DNA from: Polytrichum commune
Lineage: Eukaryota; Streptophyta; Polytrichopsida; Polytrichales; Polytrichaceae
Assembly (NCBI GenBank): GCA_950295325.1
Contig: OX485807.1
Span: 16,953,001-17,017,000, forward strand
DNA: 64,000 nucleotides
Direction: 5' to 3'
Shown here: one piece after another, positions 42,715-55,088 of the stretch
Layout: the number at the start of each line of letters is the position of its first letter
Numbering within the stretch: the first letter of the stretch is position 1
Translations under genes and position numbers: made by a program
The notes under the pieces: model-generated
Databases searched by the model: none
Seen by the model: only the letters and a program-made list of their open reading frames with translations
Told to the model about the DNA's origin: nothing

Positions 42715-43790
42715 ATTTCGCTCACTTTGAAACCAATATTGCCATGACACATCTCTCTAGTTTGAGTCCTTAAGTGAGGAGGGATGAGCAGTTATGACAG
42801 ACTTTGCACATCGATAATATGTTCAGACCAAATTTTGGCTTCAAAAATTCACAGTATTTTTAATTTAAGGATTTAAAATTGATGAAAACTTTTCAGTCCT
42901 CCTGGTTTCTATCTTCCTACAAGGGAAAAAAATTCTCCGCTGTATACTTCTCCAGATCTAGCTTAGAACTCTTAAGTGATCGGTTATGTGTGCCTCTACT
43001 CTATTTACATTTAGCATGGCCTTTCATTTACAATAACGATCTTGGCCTTGGTATGGACGATTCTATGTAAGTTGGAAAACCCAAAATTCAATATTCTTAG
43101 ATTGAGCCTTTAAAATCCTATATCCTTTAAATAGTACTACACTATCTAGTTTGAAATATTAAAAGTGACCTCATCTTTCATTGGGTGTAGTAATATGATA
43201 TGCCCCCGAGGGTGGCACCTTTCATTAAAAACCAAGAACCACATGCGGTCACAACATACTTTAAAAAACCCCTATATACAAAAATTTTTTTTTTTTGAAA
43301 TCAAGCAATACACGTACAATTCCAATCATGTAAATGGGAAGCGCTATCATATGAGCGATGAGCAGTGAGCAGTAACTAATGAGCGGATTAGGGTGAGAAA
43401 AATTCAAGAAACATACCCATCACCATGGATTTGGTATCCTATTACCACATACTTGTAGCTCAAACATCAACACATGTTACATGCCGAAAACGAACTTGCC
43501 AATTGATTGCTCCAATTCATATGAACATTTGAAACAATGATGGAAGCTATAAAACAATGATGTTGTCGAAATCATTAGGGTTTAGGGATGTTAGACAATG
43601 CTCACACAAATCAATGTCCACTCTTAGTGGTTATTTTATAAAAACTAGATAGTTGCCACAAAAATAAAACATGTGCACATATGTACCAAGTCATGTGCAA
43701 GACCTCTTCATGCACCTATATTCTATTTTCTTCTATTTTTTATTATTCTCCTTATTATTACAAACATGAACATTACATTCATTTGCCTCT
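42715..43790. other. No recognisable gene
   Basis: AT-rich spacer. It holds a GAGC-rich run (43343-43377: GATGAGCAGTGAGCAGTAAC and so on) that resembles, on the opposite strand, the GCTCACC repeats beside the transposase relics. Confidence 0.4.
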
Positions 43791-44412
43791 ATATCCATGA
43801 ATGTCAAGATACGAAGATCATAATGTTTACATCTACTTCGCCTTGGAGGTATAATGACGGTTGCTAACCATATCACCTTAGACTCGGCATACACAGGGAG
43901 AATCAATTGATGAGGGGGGACATCGCTTCATTTTTCTACACACAATATCCATGAATGTTAAGATACGAAGATCATAATGTTTACAACTACTTCGCTTTGG
44001 AGGTATAATGACGGTTGCTAACCATATCACCTCAAACTGGGCATACACATGGAGAATCAATTGATGAGGGGGGACATCGCTTCATTTTCCTATACAGAAT
44101 ATCCATGAATGTCAAGATACGAAGATCATAATGTTTACAACTACTTCGCCTTGGAGGTGTAATGACGGTTGCTAACCATATCACCTCAAACTCGGCATAC
44201 ACAGGGAGAATCAATTGATGAGGGGGAACATCGCTTCTTTTTTCTACACAGAATATCCATGAATGTCAAGATACGAAGATCATAATGTTTACAACTACTT
44301 CGCCTTGGAGGTGTAATGACGGTTGCTAACCATATCACCTCAGACTCGGCATACACATGGAGAATCAATTGATGAGGGGGGACATCGTTTTGTTTTTCTA
44401 CACACAATATCC
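43791..44412. repeat. 154-bp tandem repeat, ~4 copies
   Basis: Units beginning near 43791 (partial), 43945, 44099 and 44253 share ATGAATGTCAAGATACGAAG, TTTACAACTACTTCGCCTTG, GACGGTTGCTAACCATATCA and GAATCAATTGATGAGGGG. The period is exactly 154 bp, and 154 is not a multiple of three. The identical minus-strand frames in successive copies are therefore by-products of the repetition. Confidence 0.95.
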
Positions 44413-44529
44413 AAAAATGTTAGAAACAATTAGTGGAAGACTAAATAGTCCACAACAAAAACCGAAAATTTAAAATCATTTAAACCAACAAACTAACGTA
44501 CTCAAGCGAGATTTCCTTGGAACTTTTCG

Positions 44530-46075
44530 AGTTTTTCTCACGTGGGCCTCTCCATGGGATATTTTCATGCATCAACTAAGTCTTGGACGTAGTACGATTG
44601 AAGAAAATATCTAGGGCCCCCACTTCCATTGGAGATAGACCAACCGATTTGTTGAAAACAAATTGTGGACGGGGCTCCAATCGAAAGAACATCATGAGCC
44701 GAAACCGTCGAGTCTAAATACAATGTTGTATCTTCATTATTAGAAAATAGTTATTTGTCATGATATCAAATAAAAAATATAATCCACACATATTCGAAAA
44801 AACTACTTGAAGATTTAAGATAGGAATGTACCGTAAGTTAGGTATCTGTTGGCAGACACAATGACAATTCATTTATTTCTCACCAATCCTTTGCCAATGC
44901 AAACCATATGAAAGAGCATATGCCCTAACATCAGGCCTAACTGTTTTGAATTCCGGAAGAAATAATAACAATGAAGCATCATATGTAAAAAAACCATCTG
45001 CAAATTCAAGCAAAACTTCTATATCCTTTGAGTTGTGTGCATTCCAAGATGGAATTAAATCTACAAAAGAAGACACATTCGGAACATGTAGACCCTCTCG
45101 CAAATCCGCAATGATAAGATTAATTCCACCAAATTTATAAACTTCGGACGAAACACGAGTCTTGCAAGCATGGCCAACCTATAAATAAAAATAAAATACA
45201 TTAGAATTTTATAAAAAACAATTTTTTTTTCAAACACAAAAAATTGCAAAAACATAATAAATTAAATAATGTTATTCAAGCCCACTAATTTTTTTGACAA
45301 ATTCAAACGCAGACATCAACATTGGTTTGTCGATTGCACCATTTTCCAACATATTGGAGATGGACTCCTTCTTCACAATCGTAGAATCCTTGTGTATATT
45401 GAATCCATCAAAAGCTTCAACAACCATATGTTAAGATTGAAAAAAAATTTGAAGGTCTTGAAGCAATAACAACTTGGGTGGACTAAGAATTAATACAATA
45501 TCATCAAGGTAGAAATCAACATTATTTTTATTGTTTTGTGGCATTGGTGGCGGTGGTAGCAACGATACAACCACTTTCGCTGGTACAAAAATATTTAATA
45601 TAACATGCGCTTTTCATTTACGTTTACCTACTCTCCCAACATGTTGTTGCTCTTCATGAGGCTCTTCCTTCATTGATTGTGATGGCTCAATTGACAACCT
45701 AAGAGTTTCTTCTTAGGCGGGATAGAAATTTGTTGGACATTTAATAAATCATGGACAATGAACCAATAAATCATGAGTCCACAATATCAACTGTAAGGCT
45801 AAAAATATGCATTGGTCACTTGACATGTCAGCCCATAAGTTCAAGAATGAAGACAATGCTTGCAATGAAATTGCTTTCTGGGATTCAAGCTCCCTTGTTA
45901 GATACTTACACAAATTTAATAAACAAATTTTGTTCGATATCACCAATGGAGATAAATTTTATTATTTCAAAATTATCAAGTGTAGCAAAATACCTATATA
46001 TCATACGTTTCACTGCCAATTCGTCTGTCGAGGTCACCTTCAAACCCTCAGCAAACTTAGACGGTGTAACCCGTT
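44530..46075 (-). pseudogene. Methyltransferase-fold protein, copy 2 (decayed)
   Basis: Read on the minus strand. An upstream exon-like stretch (46075 to about 45287) gives TPSKFAEGLKVTSTDELAVK, then CKYLTRELESQKAISLQALS, HVGRVGKRK and VVEAFDGFNIHKDSTIVKKE, with several in-frame stops and one frame change. After an intron-like gap an exon begins at 45178 behind TTTATAG and runs to a donor at 44884. It reads VGHACKTR, NLIIADLREG, IPSWNAHNSK, VLLEFADGFF and ALSYGLHW, and aligns block by block with 8479-8832. A further exon relic (about 44720-44530) has QFVFNKSVGLSPMEVGALDI, a stop, then PWRGPREK, identical to the intact copy. Motif I onward is lost. The copy supplies the N-terminal region missing at 8.5 kb. 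Confidence 0.75.
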
Positions 46076-46119
46076 GTTGACCGGTTTACATGGAAGTTAC
46101 TCCCACCAAAATTAGATTC

Positions 46120-46984
46120 TCTTAGTTTCCAAAACTTGTGAAGGTGTCCGTTAATTCTTTGTTGACTAATTCTTGTGATCTTTAATTTATCGCTTTTTGA
46201 AATCCTCTTGGAATCGTTGACTGAGGTTACAAGTTTATGTTCCCCGAAATCCTAATGTCGAGGTTAAGTGTTTCAAGGGAAACTCTAAATGTTGCAAACA
46301 ATATCTTTCATGGTTCGAATGCATCTAATCTTCATTACTTCCTAAGAATATTCCGAGAATGTCTTCATAAAGAGTTTCTAGTTCAAAACATATTCTTTAA
46401 CATTATGAAAATCTTGAGAATCATCTTGCCTCTTTAACCTTGATTATATTGTTCTGATGGTATCCTTGGTCCTTCAACATTCCAAATTCACTTGAGAATA
46501 TTTGAGGGATTAGAATCCTTGTTGATTCTAATGTATATGGTAAACCGATTTCCACTTAAAGATGTTTGATTACTATCACCCTCATTTATGAGGTATTAAA
46601 CTCATGGCCTAAATTTCCCCAAGTGTTCCCCTTAGATGCTTTGAAATCCCCTTAGGCTAATTCCCTTTGAATTGGATTTGGCACCGCGTAATAATTTAGT
46701 ATCTAGTCATATCCGGTATGACGTGATGGTAAGCCGGTAAGCCCACAACTTACCTTCCTCAAATATGAGTGACTTGTGCTTTTACTGTAATAATTTATCT
46801 TACTTGGCCGGCTTGAGGTCGGGGATTAACTCGAGTGTACCGCCGAATGAGATTTCCTCCTCTCTGTAATTATTTCCCTTCGGGTCCTTCGGCTCGAAAT
46901 TCTCCTTCGTCAAAGGTCTTAGTTACCGGAGCAAACTTAATCCGAAGCTTTGACTAATTTGCCTTAGTGTAGTAACATGTGCTA
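46120..46984. other. No recognisable gene
   Basis: Non-coding spacer, with GC content rising and CTCCGAG/CTCGGCT words appearing toward the minisatellite on its right. Confidence 0.4.
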
Positions 46985-47300
46985 ATATCCTCCGAGTTAG
47001 GATTTGAGAACCTCGGCTAAATATTTTAACACTTTAGAATGCCCTCCAAGTTAGGGTATGTATTTGCCTCGGCTAGCTATCTTCGTGCATGATTGTCTCC
47101 AATGCCCTCCGAGTTAGGGCTTAAGTATGCCTCGGCTACTCGCATTACTTTATAATGCCCTCCGAGTTAGGGCTCGTATATGCCTCGGCTACTCGCATTA
47201 ATATTCCAATGCCCTCCGAGTTAGGGCTCGAATGCCTCGGCTAATTGCGATGCTAGCTCGATTGCCCTCCGAGTTAGGGCACGAAAACCTCGGCTAAATG
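46985..47300. repeat. ~55-bp minisatellite, 6 copies
   Basis: Each unit has GCCCTCCGAGTTAGGGC followed 10-14 bases later by GCCTCGGCTA. Starts are near 46985, 47040, 47105, 47158, 47211 and 47265. CCGAG and CTCGG within a unit can pair, so each could form a small hairpin. Unit length varies (53-64 bp). Confidence 0.9.
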
Positions 47301-48384
47301 TACTAGCTTGAGAGAGTGCTAGAGGCTCCGACACTCATGTAGAGTTTGCGTGTTCAAATGAAGTGTATTAGGTGCCTTAAGTTTGGCCTCTTATATAGTG
47401 TTCAACATCTATCTTTAACTAGATGTGGCGGTTAGGCCTAACTTCCCCTAATGCCACATGTTCATTTAGGCTATTTTTATCCCTGTATCCGGTTACAGTC
47501 TAATTTTAGGCTGACCGGATCTATTTACAGCAGTTATAATGTCCGAATGTAAAATGTACTTATGAAGTTCATTCATTGGATTTCTTGGCTTAACCTAGAT
47601 GTGCCTCTCGGTACGGTTACCATCCATGGGCCTCATCCATCCAGAATGTAATTGTTCATTCATAGGGAATAGTTTATGTTCATCTAATAGGACTTTCATC
47701 CTATTAAGCATGTCTCTCATCTACCCTTGTTTAAGTGTTCACTAAACAACTAACTATCCTACTTAGTCTAGTTGTTTGTTCCCGCGCGTTCCCGAACCAC
47801 CTTGGCGAGTTCTCGAGCCGCCTTGATGTGTTCCCATTTGTTCCCGGGCGTTCCCGAGCCTCCTTGGCACGTTCCCGAACCGCCCATATAACCGGAAGGC
47901 CGGTCCTCGTCCGGTCTTCAAGGCCTTCCTCGTCCTCGGTCCCACCCTGGGTATCCAGTTGTCTCCCTCCTTCACGGCCGGATATCCAGTTGCCTTCCTC
48001 GTCTCCCTGCTCGTCTCTTGCTGCTCCGTTGGACTGTTCCGTCAGCTTGCTCCTTCGATCGCCATCTGTCCTCCCTTCCCCTTGTTCCGTTGGCGACCTG
48101 CTGTTTCCCCTGTCGCACCCTGTCGCCGCTCTTTCACTTCCTTCTCTATTCCTCGATCTGCTGCTTCTCTCGGCACTCTGATCACCTTGTGGCTACACAT
48201 CGCCTTCATGATTCTTCATCAATATTGTACATTTTGCAAATGGTGTTGAACCGCGTAACATTGGAGTATACGCTTTGTTCTAGAAAAGCCAACGCCATTT
48301 CTCTATGTAATTTCTAATTTAGAGGTCGTTATCCCAGATCACATCACCCAATTGTGGTAGAAAGTCATGAAACTCATTGATGGC
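47301..48384. other. GC-rich non-coding block with degenerate GTTCCCGAG repeats
   Basis: From 47778 to 47900 the words GTTCCCGAACC, GTTCTCGAGCC, GTTCCCGGGC and GTTCCCGAGCC recur about every 25-30 bp, joined by CGCCTTGGCG-like links. The C/T-rich stretch to 48180 gives a long open frame with Ser/Pro/Leu bias and no motif. I read it as compositional. Confidence 0.5.
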
Positions 48385-48408
48385 TGTGAGCCCAAAATGG
48401 TGCCCACA
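48385..48408 (+). repeat. 24-bp LTR terminus fragment
   Basis: TGTGAGCCCAAAATGGTGCC and four more bases are identical to the outer end of the solo LTR at 57925-59638 (reverse complement) and differ by one base from the young element's LTR start. Transposase-relic sequence follows immediately. The rest of the LTR is gone. Confidence 0.8.
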
Positions 48409-48410
48409 GT

Positions 48411-49427
48411 TGTTCCTTCCACCCAGTGCCCATTGCGACTCTCATCGACCCGACAAAGTGAATTATTCTATTCCTCGTCCTAACACCCAGGCAACTCGCC
48501 AACGCATAGAGGAATTATTGACTTTTGTAGAGCATGTTGTGGTTCATACCACATCTGTGTTAGAGATTAGATGTCTCGTTTCTAATTGGCACATTGCAAG
48601 ATTACCACCCAACTCAGCTAAACAATGTTGGGCATTGCAAGCCATTACAAGGACTATGTGCAATGCCAAAGTCAGGAGCAGCAAACATGACACATCTGTA
48701 CCAACATACAGAGGGCTCAAGAAGGAATTTCGTTCTACCAACAATGTGGAGTATGAATTTTGGTGTGCCCTGATGACATCAAGTGTTGTGTAAGTGACAC
48801 TAAGAAGAAATATGTGTTGGATTGGCCTACAATGCCCAACTCTTGGCCAGTGAATATGGGTACCAATCTATCAAGAGAGGAGGTGTTGGCATAGGAGGGC
48901 GCCGGATTTCAACTACAACAAAGGGAGGCATTGTCCCCTCGTCGTAGGCTTTCAACAATACCAACCCTTCCTATCCCTCGCTCGCATTTTTGTATGTCAC
49001 TGAACCCAGATGCCCACCCTACATTTAGGTTTGGAAAGTCAGTGCGTCGTAATCCAACAGCACCGACGGCAAATCACAAAAACAAATGAGAGAACACTGG
49101 ACTCATGGACGGTTACTATGTGGTTGGTGTCATTGCCATTCTATATCCAAGCTATGGAGTGATAATCAACATTGTCTCCAAAGAGGATATCACATACCGC
49201 ATCGCAATTGGCGATATCCTGCATTGCACGTGTCTAGACTTCACGAAAATTCCTCTTAAGCATTGGAAAAGAAAGGGATATGGGTATATTGCAAACATCT
49301 TTATTATGTGTTTAGGATTTTGTGCAAGGTGGATTATGAGAGTGATAAGTTCATTCATGCACCTACATATACGTACAATGAGGTTATGCGCCTACTTGAA
49401 CTTGTTGGTGTTGTAGAATGTGAGTAG
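48411..49427 (+). pseudogene. MULE-like transposase with SWIM finger, copy 2 (uninterrupted)
   Basis: Reads CDSHRPDKVNYSIPRPNTQA, SNWHIARLPPNSAKQCWALQ and GLKKEFRSTNNVEYEFW. It then shifts frame near 48760 (DDIKCCVSDTKKKYVLDWPT), meets a TAG near 48892, continues as a basic linker (PRRRLSTIPTLPIPRSHF), and ends in a zinc finger with CTCLDFTK and, one frame over, VYCKHLYYV (CxC...CxH). The finger is followed by FIHAPTYTYNEVMRLLEL and a stop at 49425. The SWIM finger is the C-terminal module of many Mutator-like transposases. At least three frame breaks make it non-functional. It keeps the joined site at which copy 1 is split by the young retrotransposon. Confidence 0.75.
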
Positions 49428-51600
49428 TTGTGCAAGTGTTGGTTGTAACTACATGTATAAGGATGTCAATAAATGACATGTATTGGTTTGGATTATTATA
49501 ATATAAATTAGCAATGGATTGAAAGTGTTTTAAATGATCCATGGCAATAGGGCCCTTTCACTTGTGCTTCATTTAAAATACTGGCAATTTACAATTGAAA
49601 ATATGCAATTAATTTGTCAAAATTTTGGTTATGTACCCTAAACCCGTGTGTCTTTATTAAATTTGGATTCATTGCTCATGTGTTATTATTCACCGCTCAC
49701 CGCTCACTACTCATCACTCATAAGATAGCTTCCCTCTGATGTAAATGCAAGTGACAATATGTATATGTAAGAAAAATTACGTTCGTATATAGTCATTTAC
49801 ATATGTATACAAATATACTTCTGAATAATAATGAACCGTATCATATGTATATTGTAAAACCCTAGGATTCATCATAAAAGTGGTTGGAAATTTTCCGTAC
49901 CCCAAATGTAACTCATAAGCATCTAAGTTTACAATATATGTCATAAAAGCTAATGCAATTATTGTTTCTAAAATTTACCATCAAATGATTTGTTCCTTTT
50001 CTATAGCAACATAAACCAACCTCCATATTTGATGGACGGTCCATCAAGTCAATTGGATCCCTATACTCCATCCAACAATCAGAAAATTCTCTATGCATCC
50101 TATAAACCCTCCCAACAAGCCAAATCTTAATTGGAGCAAATGTTTTTGGTTATCACGTTCTTTGACAATTCTAGCTTCGAGTATGTTCAAAAAACACGCT
50201 TCACAATCACACCAAGATTCAACATAGCATCATGATTTGTGGCGGTAAGGAGTCTAGGCTTCATACATAGCATGCCAACCTTAATCCAAGTCAATCATCT
50301 TTAGATAAAGTCATGTATCCTTTCAATTGACTAACAAGTGTACTTTTGAAAATTCTAGACTCCCCTACCTCTACATAAGCCACTTTACAATAAATTGAGA
50401 GGACATTTCAATCTTGGGGCGATAACAACCCCTTACATTTTGTAACCACGTGCAATAATGGGGTATTTAATGGGGGGGTATTTATGCACCTCTCGATATT
50501 TTTTCCCTCCCTATTTGTAGATAAAAAGCTACTTTGACGTACTTTTTAGCACCCTATATTTATTTTATATTATTTAGAGAGGCTATTGTTTGGCACAATT
50601 TTTTATATAAATCATACAAGTACCAAATAGTGGACAGAATACTATAGCATTGCGAAACTAACTATGTGAACAACAAAACATTCTATATCATTCAAATTGT
50701 CATTCATTTGGTTTTAATTGGTAATACCAATCCTAAATCATTCAAAGTACCATTCAAAACACAACCAATAGCACTTGGATACTAGTTAAAGGGTTACCAA
50801 AAAAAACATGGAGATAACCAAATATACAAGCTAAAATAGACAAGTTGTAAACATAGATAGGACAAAACAAAAAATACAATCAGTTGTGAGAAGACATGAA
50901 AATTTGCACAACTACCTACTCCAAAAAAAAACAAGGTTGCATTCAAATACAAGAAAACTAAATTTAAAAAAATAAAAATAAAAATAAAATTATGTTCACA
51001 AACACATTCAACTATAGTCCCATTCGAACCTTGTAACAAACATTTACAATGTGAAGGATTAAGATACAACTATGCACCCTTCAATATCAAGATACATATT
51101 CAACATTCTCTACAATGTCATGAAGACTAATAAATTGTAAGAGGTTTAGCACCAATGACGATGAATATCTAAAATTAGCTTATGGCATGAGGGGGGCAAC
51201 CTCCGCAGTTTCCAACTACTCCACCTTGTCTTCCTCCAAGGCAAGGTACAATTCTCCAAGTCTACCACGGTGAGGTTCCCAAATGATGTAGCGCACCATC
51301 GATCGTCTAGAAAGGGTTGTTGTAACAAAAGGGTAATCAATACAAGGTTGGCATATTGGACATGTAGTTAGCTTTTTGGTTACAAACAAAAACCCAGGGA
51401 AACAATCAGGGAAGACTTAAAAGGTGATTATTGTATCATCTAGGTGTCTTAGACAAGGTTTGTTAGGTAAAACACAAGGTTATAACACTTCATTTGCCAT
51501 TTAGGTGTGTCAATTAGTTTACGGGCAGGGGTAAAAACATCTGAAAGATCACTCCATAGCAGTGCATGCAAAAGTGACAGTCTCTCTTCTCACTCTAAAT
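49428..51600. other. No recognisable gene
   Basis: AT-rich. A CACCGCTCACCGCTCAC run lies at 49691-49706. A minus-strand frame at 51146-51340 has no motif. A G7 run near 50465 and A-rich tracts near 50925-50990 are the only other features. Confidence 0.4.
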
Positions 51601-51605
51601 TCCCA

Positions 51606-53100
51606 GTCAATAGTCTGGCAGTGAGTTCATTTTAATTGGACCAAGTGCGGTGCAAAATCATAGGCACAGCCATAGTCAATAGTCTTGCAATTGTATCCCA
51701 TTTTAGTCTCGGTACCAAAGCCACGGGCACTTTGGAGTAGTCAATAATCTTTCCTTAATTAATCATGTTTAATGAAACTTGAAATGTCTGTCCGTAATCC
51801 ATTCAGGATATTCAGTCTTCGTTCATTAATTTCAATCTTAATTTCACAGTCCGACAATTGTCTTTTTTACCTGATTTGCATCAAAGTAATCATATGCTCG
51901 GTCAATGCGTCAATAAACCATCACCACATATGCGCGTTAACATGTTCTCACCTCTCTCAAAAACTCATTTAATTCATTTAGGGTTTCAATTTCATATACT
52001 CAAAACTTAGACAATTGACCTAGCAACTCATTTCAGTATTGTGAATAATATTTAAATGATTCATTTCTTAAAGTAGGAAGGAGTTCAATTAACTTTAATC
52101 CTTGTATTGTGTGAGACAATAATCAAATCTTACCAAGAGAGTAAACAGCACGTCCATTTGTCTTCTCAGCATCAAATTGACATTTCAAAGTCTATGATCT
52201 CAATGTGTGGTCTTTTCAATCTCCATCAAAGGTTGTAAAGGAACAGTTTTTTCCATTTACACATAGAAGTCAATAGACTTGTCCCGTGTCCACTGTAGTT
52301 ATACTCAAGGATTCGGAATTACCCTTCGCTCAATCTTTCACAAATTACAACGACAATAATCACACTACTCAAATTGATTTGGGAAATGAAATCCTATTAA
52401 AGTCAATGGACTCGTGGTGCAATTATCCTTGGAAGCAAGTTAGGAATGTGTAAGTATGTCAATGAAAAGGATATAGCCTCTTGATTTTGTTATACGAGAA
52501 AATATGTGGATAATACATTAAACACTCCTATCTTATCATTCCATTTTGATTACATGAAAGCACGTAAATTAATCATTTAAGGAGTACGATTATACTCACC
52601 AAGAGATAAATCATGCAATCACTCAGCGTTCACAAGGCGATAGACTAAACAGTTTAAACTCCCTGGTTTGATTCGAAGTAATTAATATCGGTTTATTATT
52701 TCGAACCCCTACCCAGTCAATAGCCTTGCAGTTTCTCAAACGAATCCGTCGATTAAATCTATTAATATCGTACGGGAAATTTCTGTATTAACTTTAATAT
52801 GGACCGCAGAAAGGGGTCGCGACTGTAATTACTCAACTTACTCACTCAGACCATCGTCTTGCTCGTAAATTACTCAATGTCTGCAAATGGGTGAGAACAG
52901 ACAAATTGCACAAACAGATCAAATTCAGGAATCCCTCCTGAAAACTTACAAATCCTCTCTCAACTAAAGTTACTCAGCCCATAATCAAACATATCATGAG
53001 TATTTGCCCATTACACAACTAGGTAATACATTCCAGTAATCAACCCCTGCGAAATTACCTCACAGTAAGGTCATCCCGAGACAATAGACTCATCAATGCA
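51606..53100. repeat. Dispersed AGTCAATAGTCTTGCA-like motif
   Basis: AGTCAATAGTCT(T/G)GCA or close variants occur near 51606, 51678, 51738, 52270, 52400, 52716 and 53083, in the same orientation and at irregular spacing of tens to hundreds of bases. This may be a worn-out long-unit repeat. No gene is found in the interval. Confidence 0.45.
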
Positions 53101-53981
53101 GGTAGTTGCCATCAAAGGAAATCGTCTTGCCAGGAGAATAAACAACCACAGATACAGACTAGGAAGGTTGACACATTTAACAAATAACTCTGGATTAAAA
53201 TATATCATTGAGGCTCGAACATCAAAACTGCTGGCACTCAAACTTTGTTCTCGAATCAGGCAATTGCTTAGTTTCAATTCCAGTAAAATCTCCCTGGAAC
53301 TACTATAATTATTACAACCACAACAACAATAGTCAATTGACCTTAGCAAATGCGCATCCCACGCATGTGCTTGCAAAATAAGCTTTAATATTCAAAAGAT
53401 GAGTTCGCCAAAAAATTCACACACACACACACGTCAAAAGGTTCACAAAAAACTTCCTATATTATCTAGGCCTCTCACCTACAAGACCTACATAATGAAT
53501 GGCCTCTCCCCTCTTCTCTTCCTCCACACCGTAGTTATAACCGTTATTGCCTCTTCAAACAAGGCCATAGACTTCACATGGCCTAGTTTCACCTTTCACA
53601 AGACAATAGCCATTTCACACCACAAAGTTTCATCTTTTCTAGTTCTAGAAATGGCTGTTCATACTTAAAATTCACTTAGGCTTCAAAAATCAAAAGAATT
53701 TGTACGACAGGACACTACTAGCAAGACAAGTAAGAGCAACAACTAAAATGGATAAAGAATGAAGCACATGTCACCCTTAATTCCCATAATTTCATAGCCA
53801 GAAAACTAGATTTAAAGATTTAAAGAATTGAACATGCTCATTCAGAAATCCATACAAGTCTGACCAAACGACAAGAAAGAGTGTAAATTCAAGGTGTAAA
53901 AACACATAATACCTAGTTTCTCCAAATTTGAATTGAGAGTTAACTCATCATCTTCATGCCCTTTGAAAAGTCTAATACATT
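53101..53981. other. No recognisable gene; CA microsatellite
   Basis: AT-rich spacer with a short CA run near 53418-53432. Nothing else is supported. Confidence 0.4.
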
Positions 53982-54340
53982 GTCAGCCCTAAATCCCCAC
54001 CCTTTGTGCGTCCTATTCCGGGTGAGAACCAAGGCTAACATCCACCTAAATTATATGTCTACCCCCGTACCCCTGAGTCACACTCCCCCGGATGGAATCG
54101 AGTATCAACTTCACAACTTTTCATTTAGAGAAAGCACAAGGTATCAGTGTTTAAAAACACTCTAGCACCTTGTGATCACTTAACACCCACATTCCTTTCA
54201 TAGGGCCAACACAAAATGCTACTCAACTATCACTCTCCCACTACTACCCTAATGCCTAATTCCCTAATTGAGTTAACTAATTCTACTGATTAAGCTAATC
54301 TCTTCTTTAATCCTAGCTACATTTAATGAAATGCTTATGT
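53982..54340 (-). repeat. Degenerate LTR fragment of the TGTGAG family
   Basis: TTGTCAGCCCTAAATCCCCA then CCCTTTGTGCGTCCTATTCC and GGGTGAGAACC follow the same order as the starts at 32792 and 57925. A later AGTGTTTAAAAACACTC matches GTGTTGAAAAACACTC at 58252. The right end is unclear; the fragment may extend to the Mutator-like insertion at 55089. Confidence 0.5.
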
Positions 54341-55079
54341 CCCCTAGTAAATAACCATGTGCCCTTTAACCTCAAGTACATCTGCCGCCTTCAGACTTCC
54401 CCCATTTACTACGAATCTACGTTGTTCACCGTTGGCAGGAGCCTGTCACTACCCGTCAGTGGCAACCGTCCACCGAACTGGATGTTCCGAGGTCCCTGAC
54501 CCCTTCCTTCGTTAACCTGGCCTTAAGCTCCTCGTTCCCCTGCCACTGGCTCCTTGACTAGACTTCTGTTGGTTGATGATCACTCCCCCATCGGTACAGA
54601 CAGAGTATGTCAACTCTTCGACAGTGTTGCGATCCAGCTTAGTCCTTTGACTAAGTGTCTGTCTCACCTCAACTCTTCTCTCTGGCCCGACTAGCGGTTC
54701 GGCCAGATTTCCTGGTTCTAGAATGCCGCACCCCAATTTCACCGCTCACTAATCTCAACACCCTCGTAGAAGGATCCATAAGCAATTCATAAGCAGACAT
54801 GAATGAATTCTTAGATTACTTTTGAACCAACATTGCCTGCGCTTGCGAGACTTCCATCCTAAGCTGACCTCAACCTGACTTTGCTCAGTTGACACCCGAT
54901 TTCATTTCTCTCTCGGATTCGCCCTGGCTTGCAGGGCAGAACGCACATCCACATTCCCCAGCTCCGAACATCCTCCGGATTCCCTCTCACAATTCATTCT
55001 GGTTTAGATTTAGGATCACAAACAACATCCTACATCAATATCAATCTCATCTAGACTATTCAACAAATTCATTCAAGGA

Positions 55080-55088
55080 GTTCCCATC
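55080..55088. other. Target-site duplication GTTCCCATC (left)
   Basis: Identical to 56410-56418. The host sequence is continuous when the element and one copy are removed from view. Confidence 0.75.

Noticed and set aside
43878-44407. Three near-identical 60-73 residue minus-strand frames
   Set aside because: They coincide with successive copies of the 154-bp tandem repeat.
43791-44412. CRISPR array
   Set aside because: Units are contiguous with no unique spacers, and the genome is eukaryotic.
47735-48249. 148-residue frame with an apparent hydrophobic start
   Set aside because: Pyrimidine-rich DNA gives Leu/Ser/Pro runs in all frames. No start context or homology recognised.
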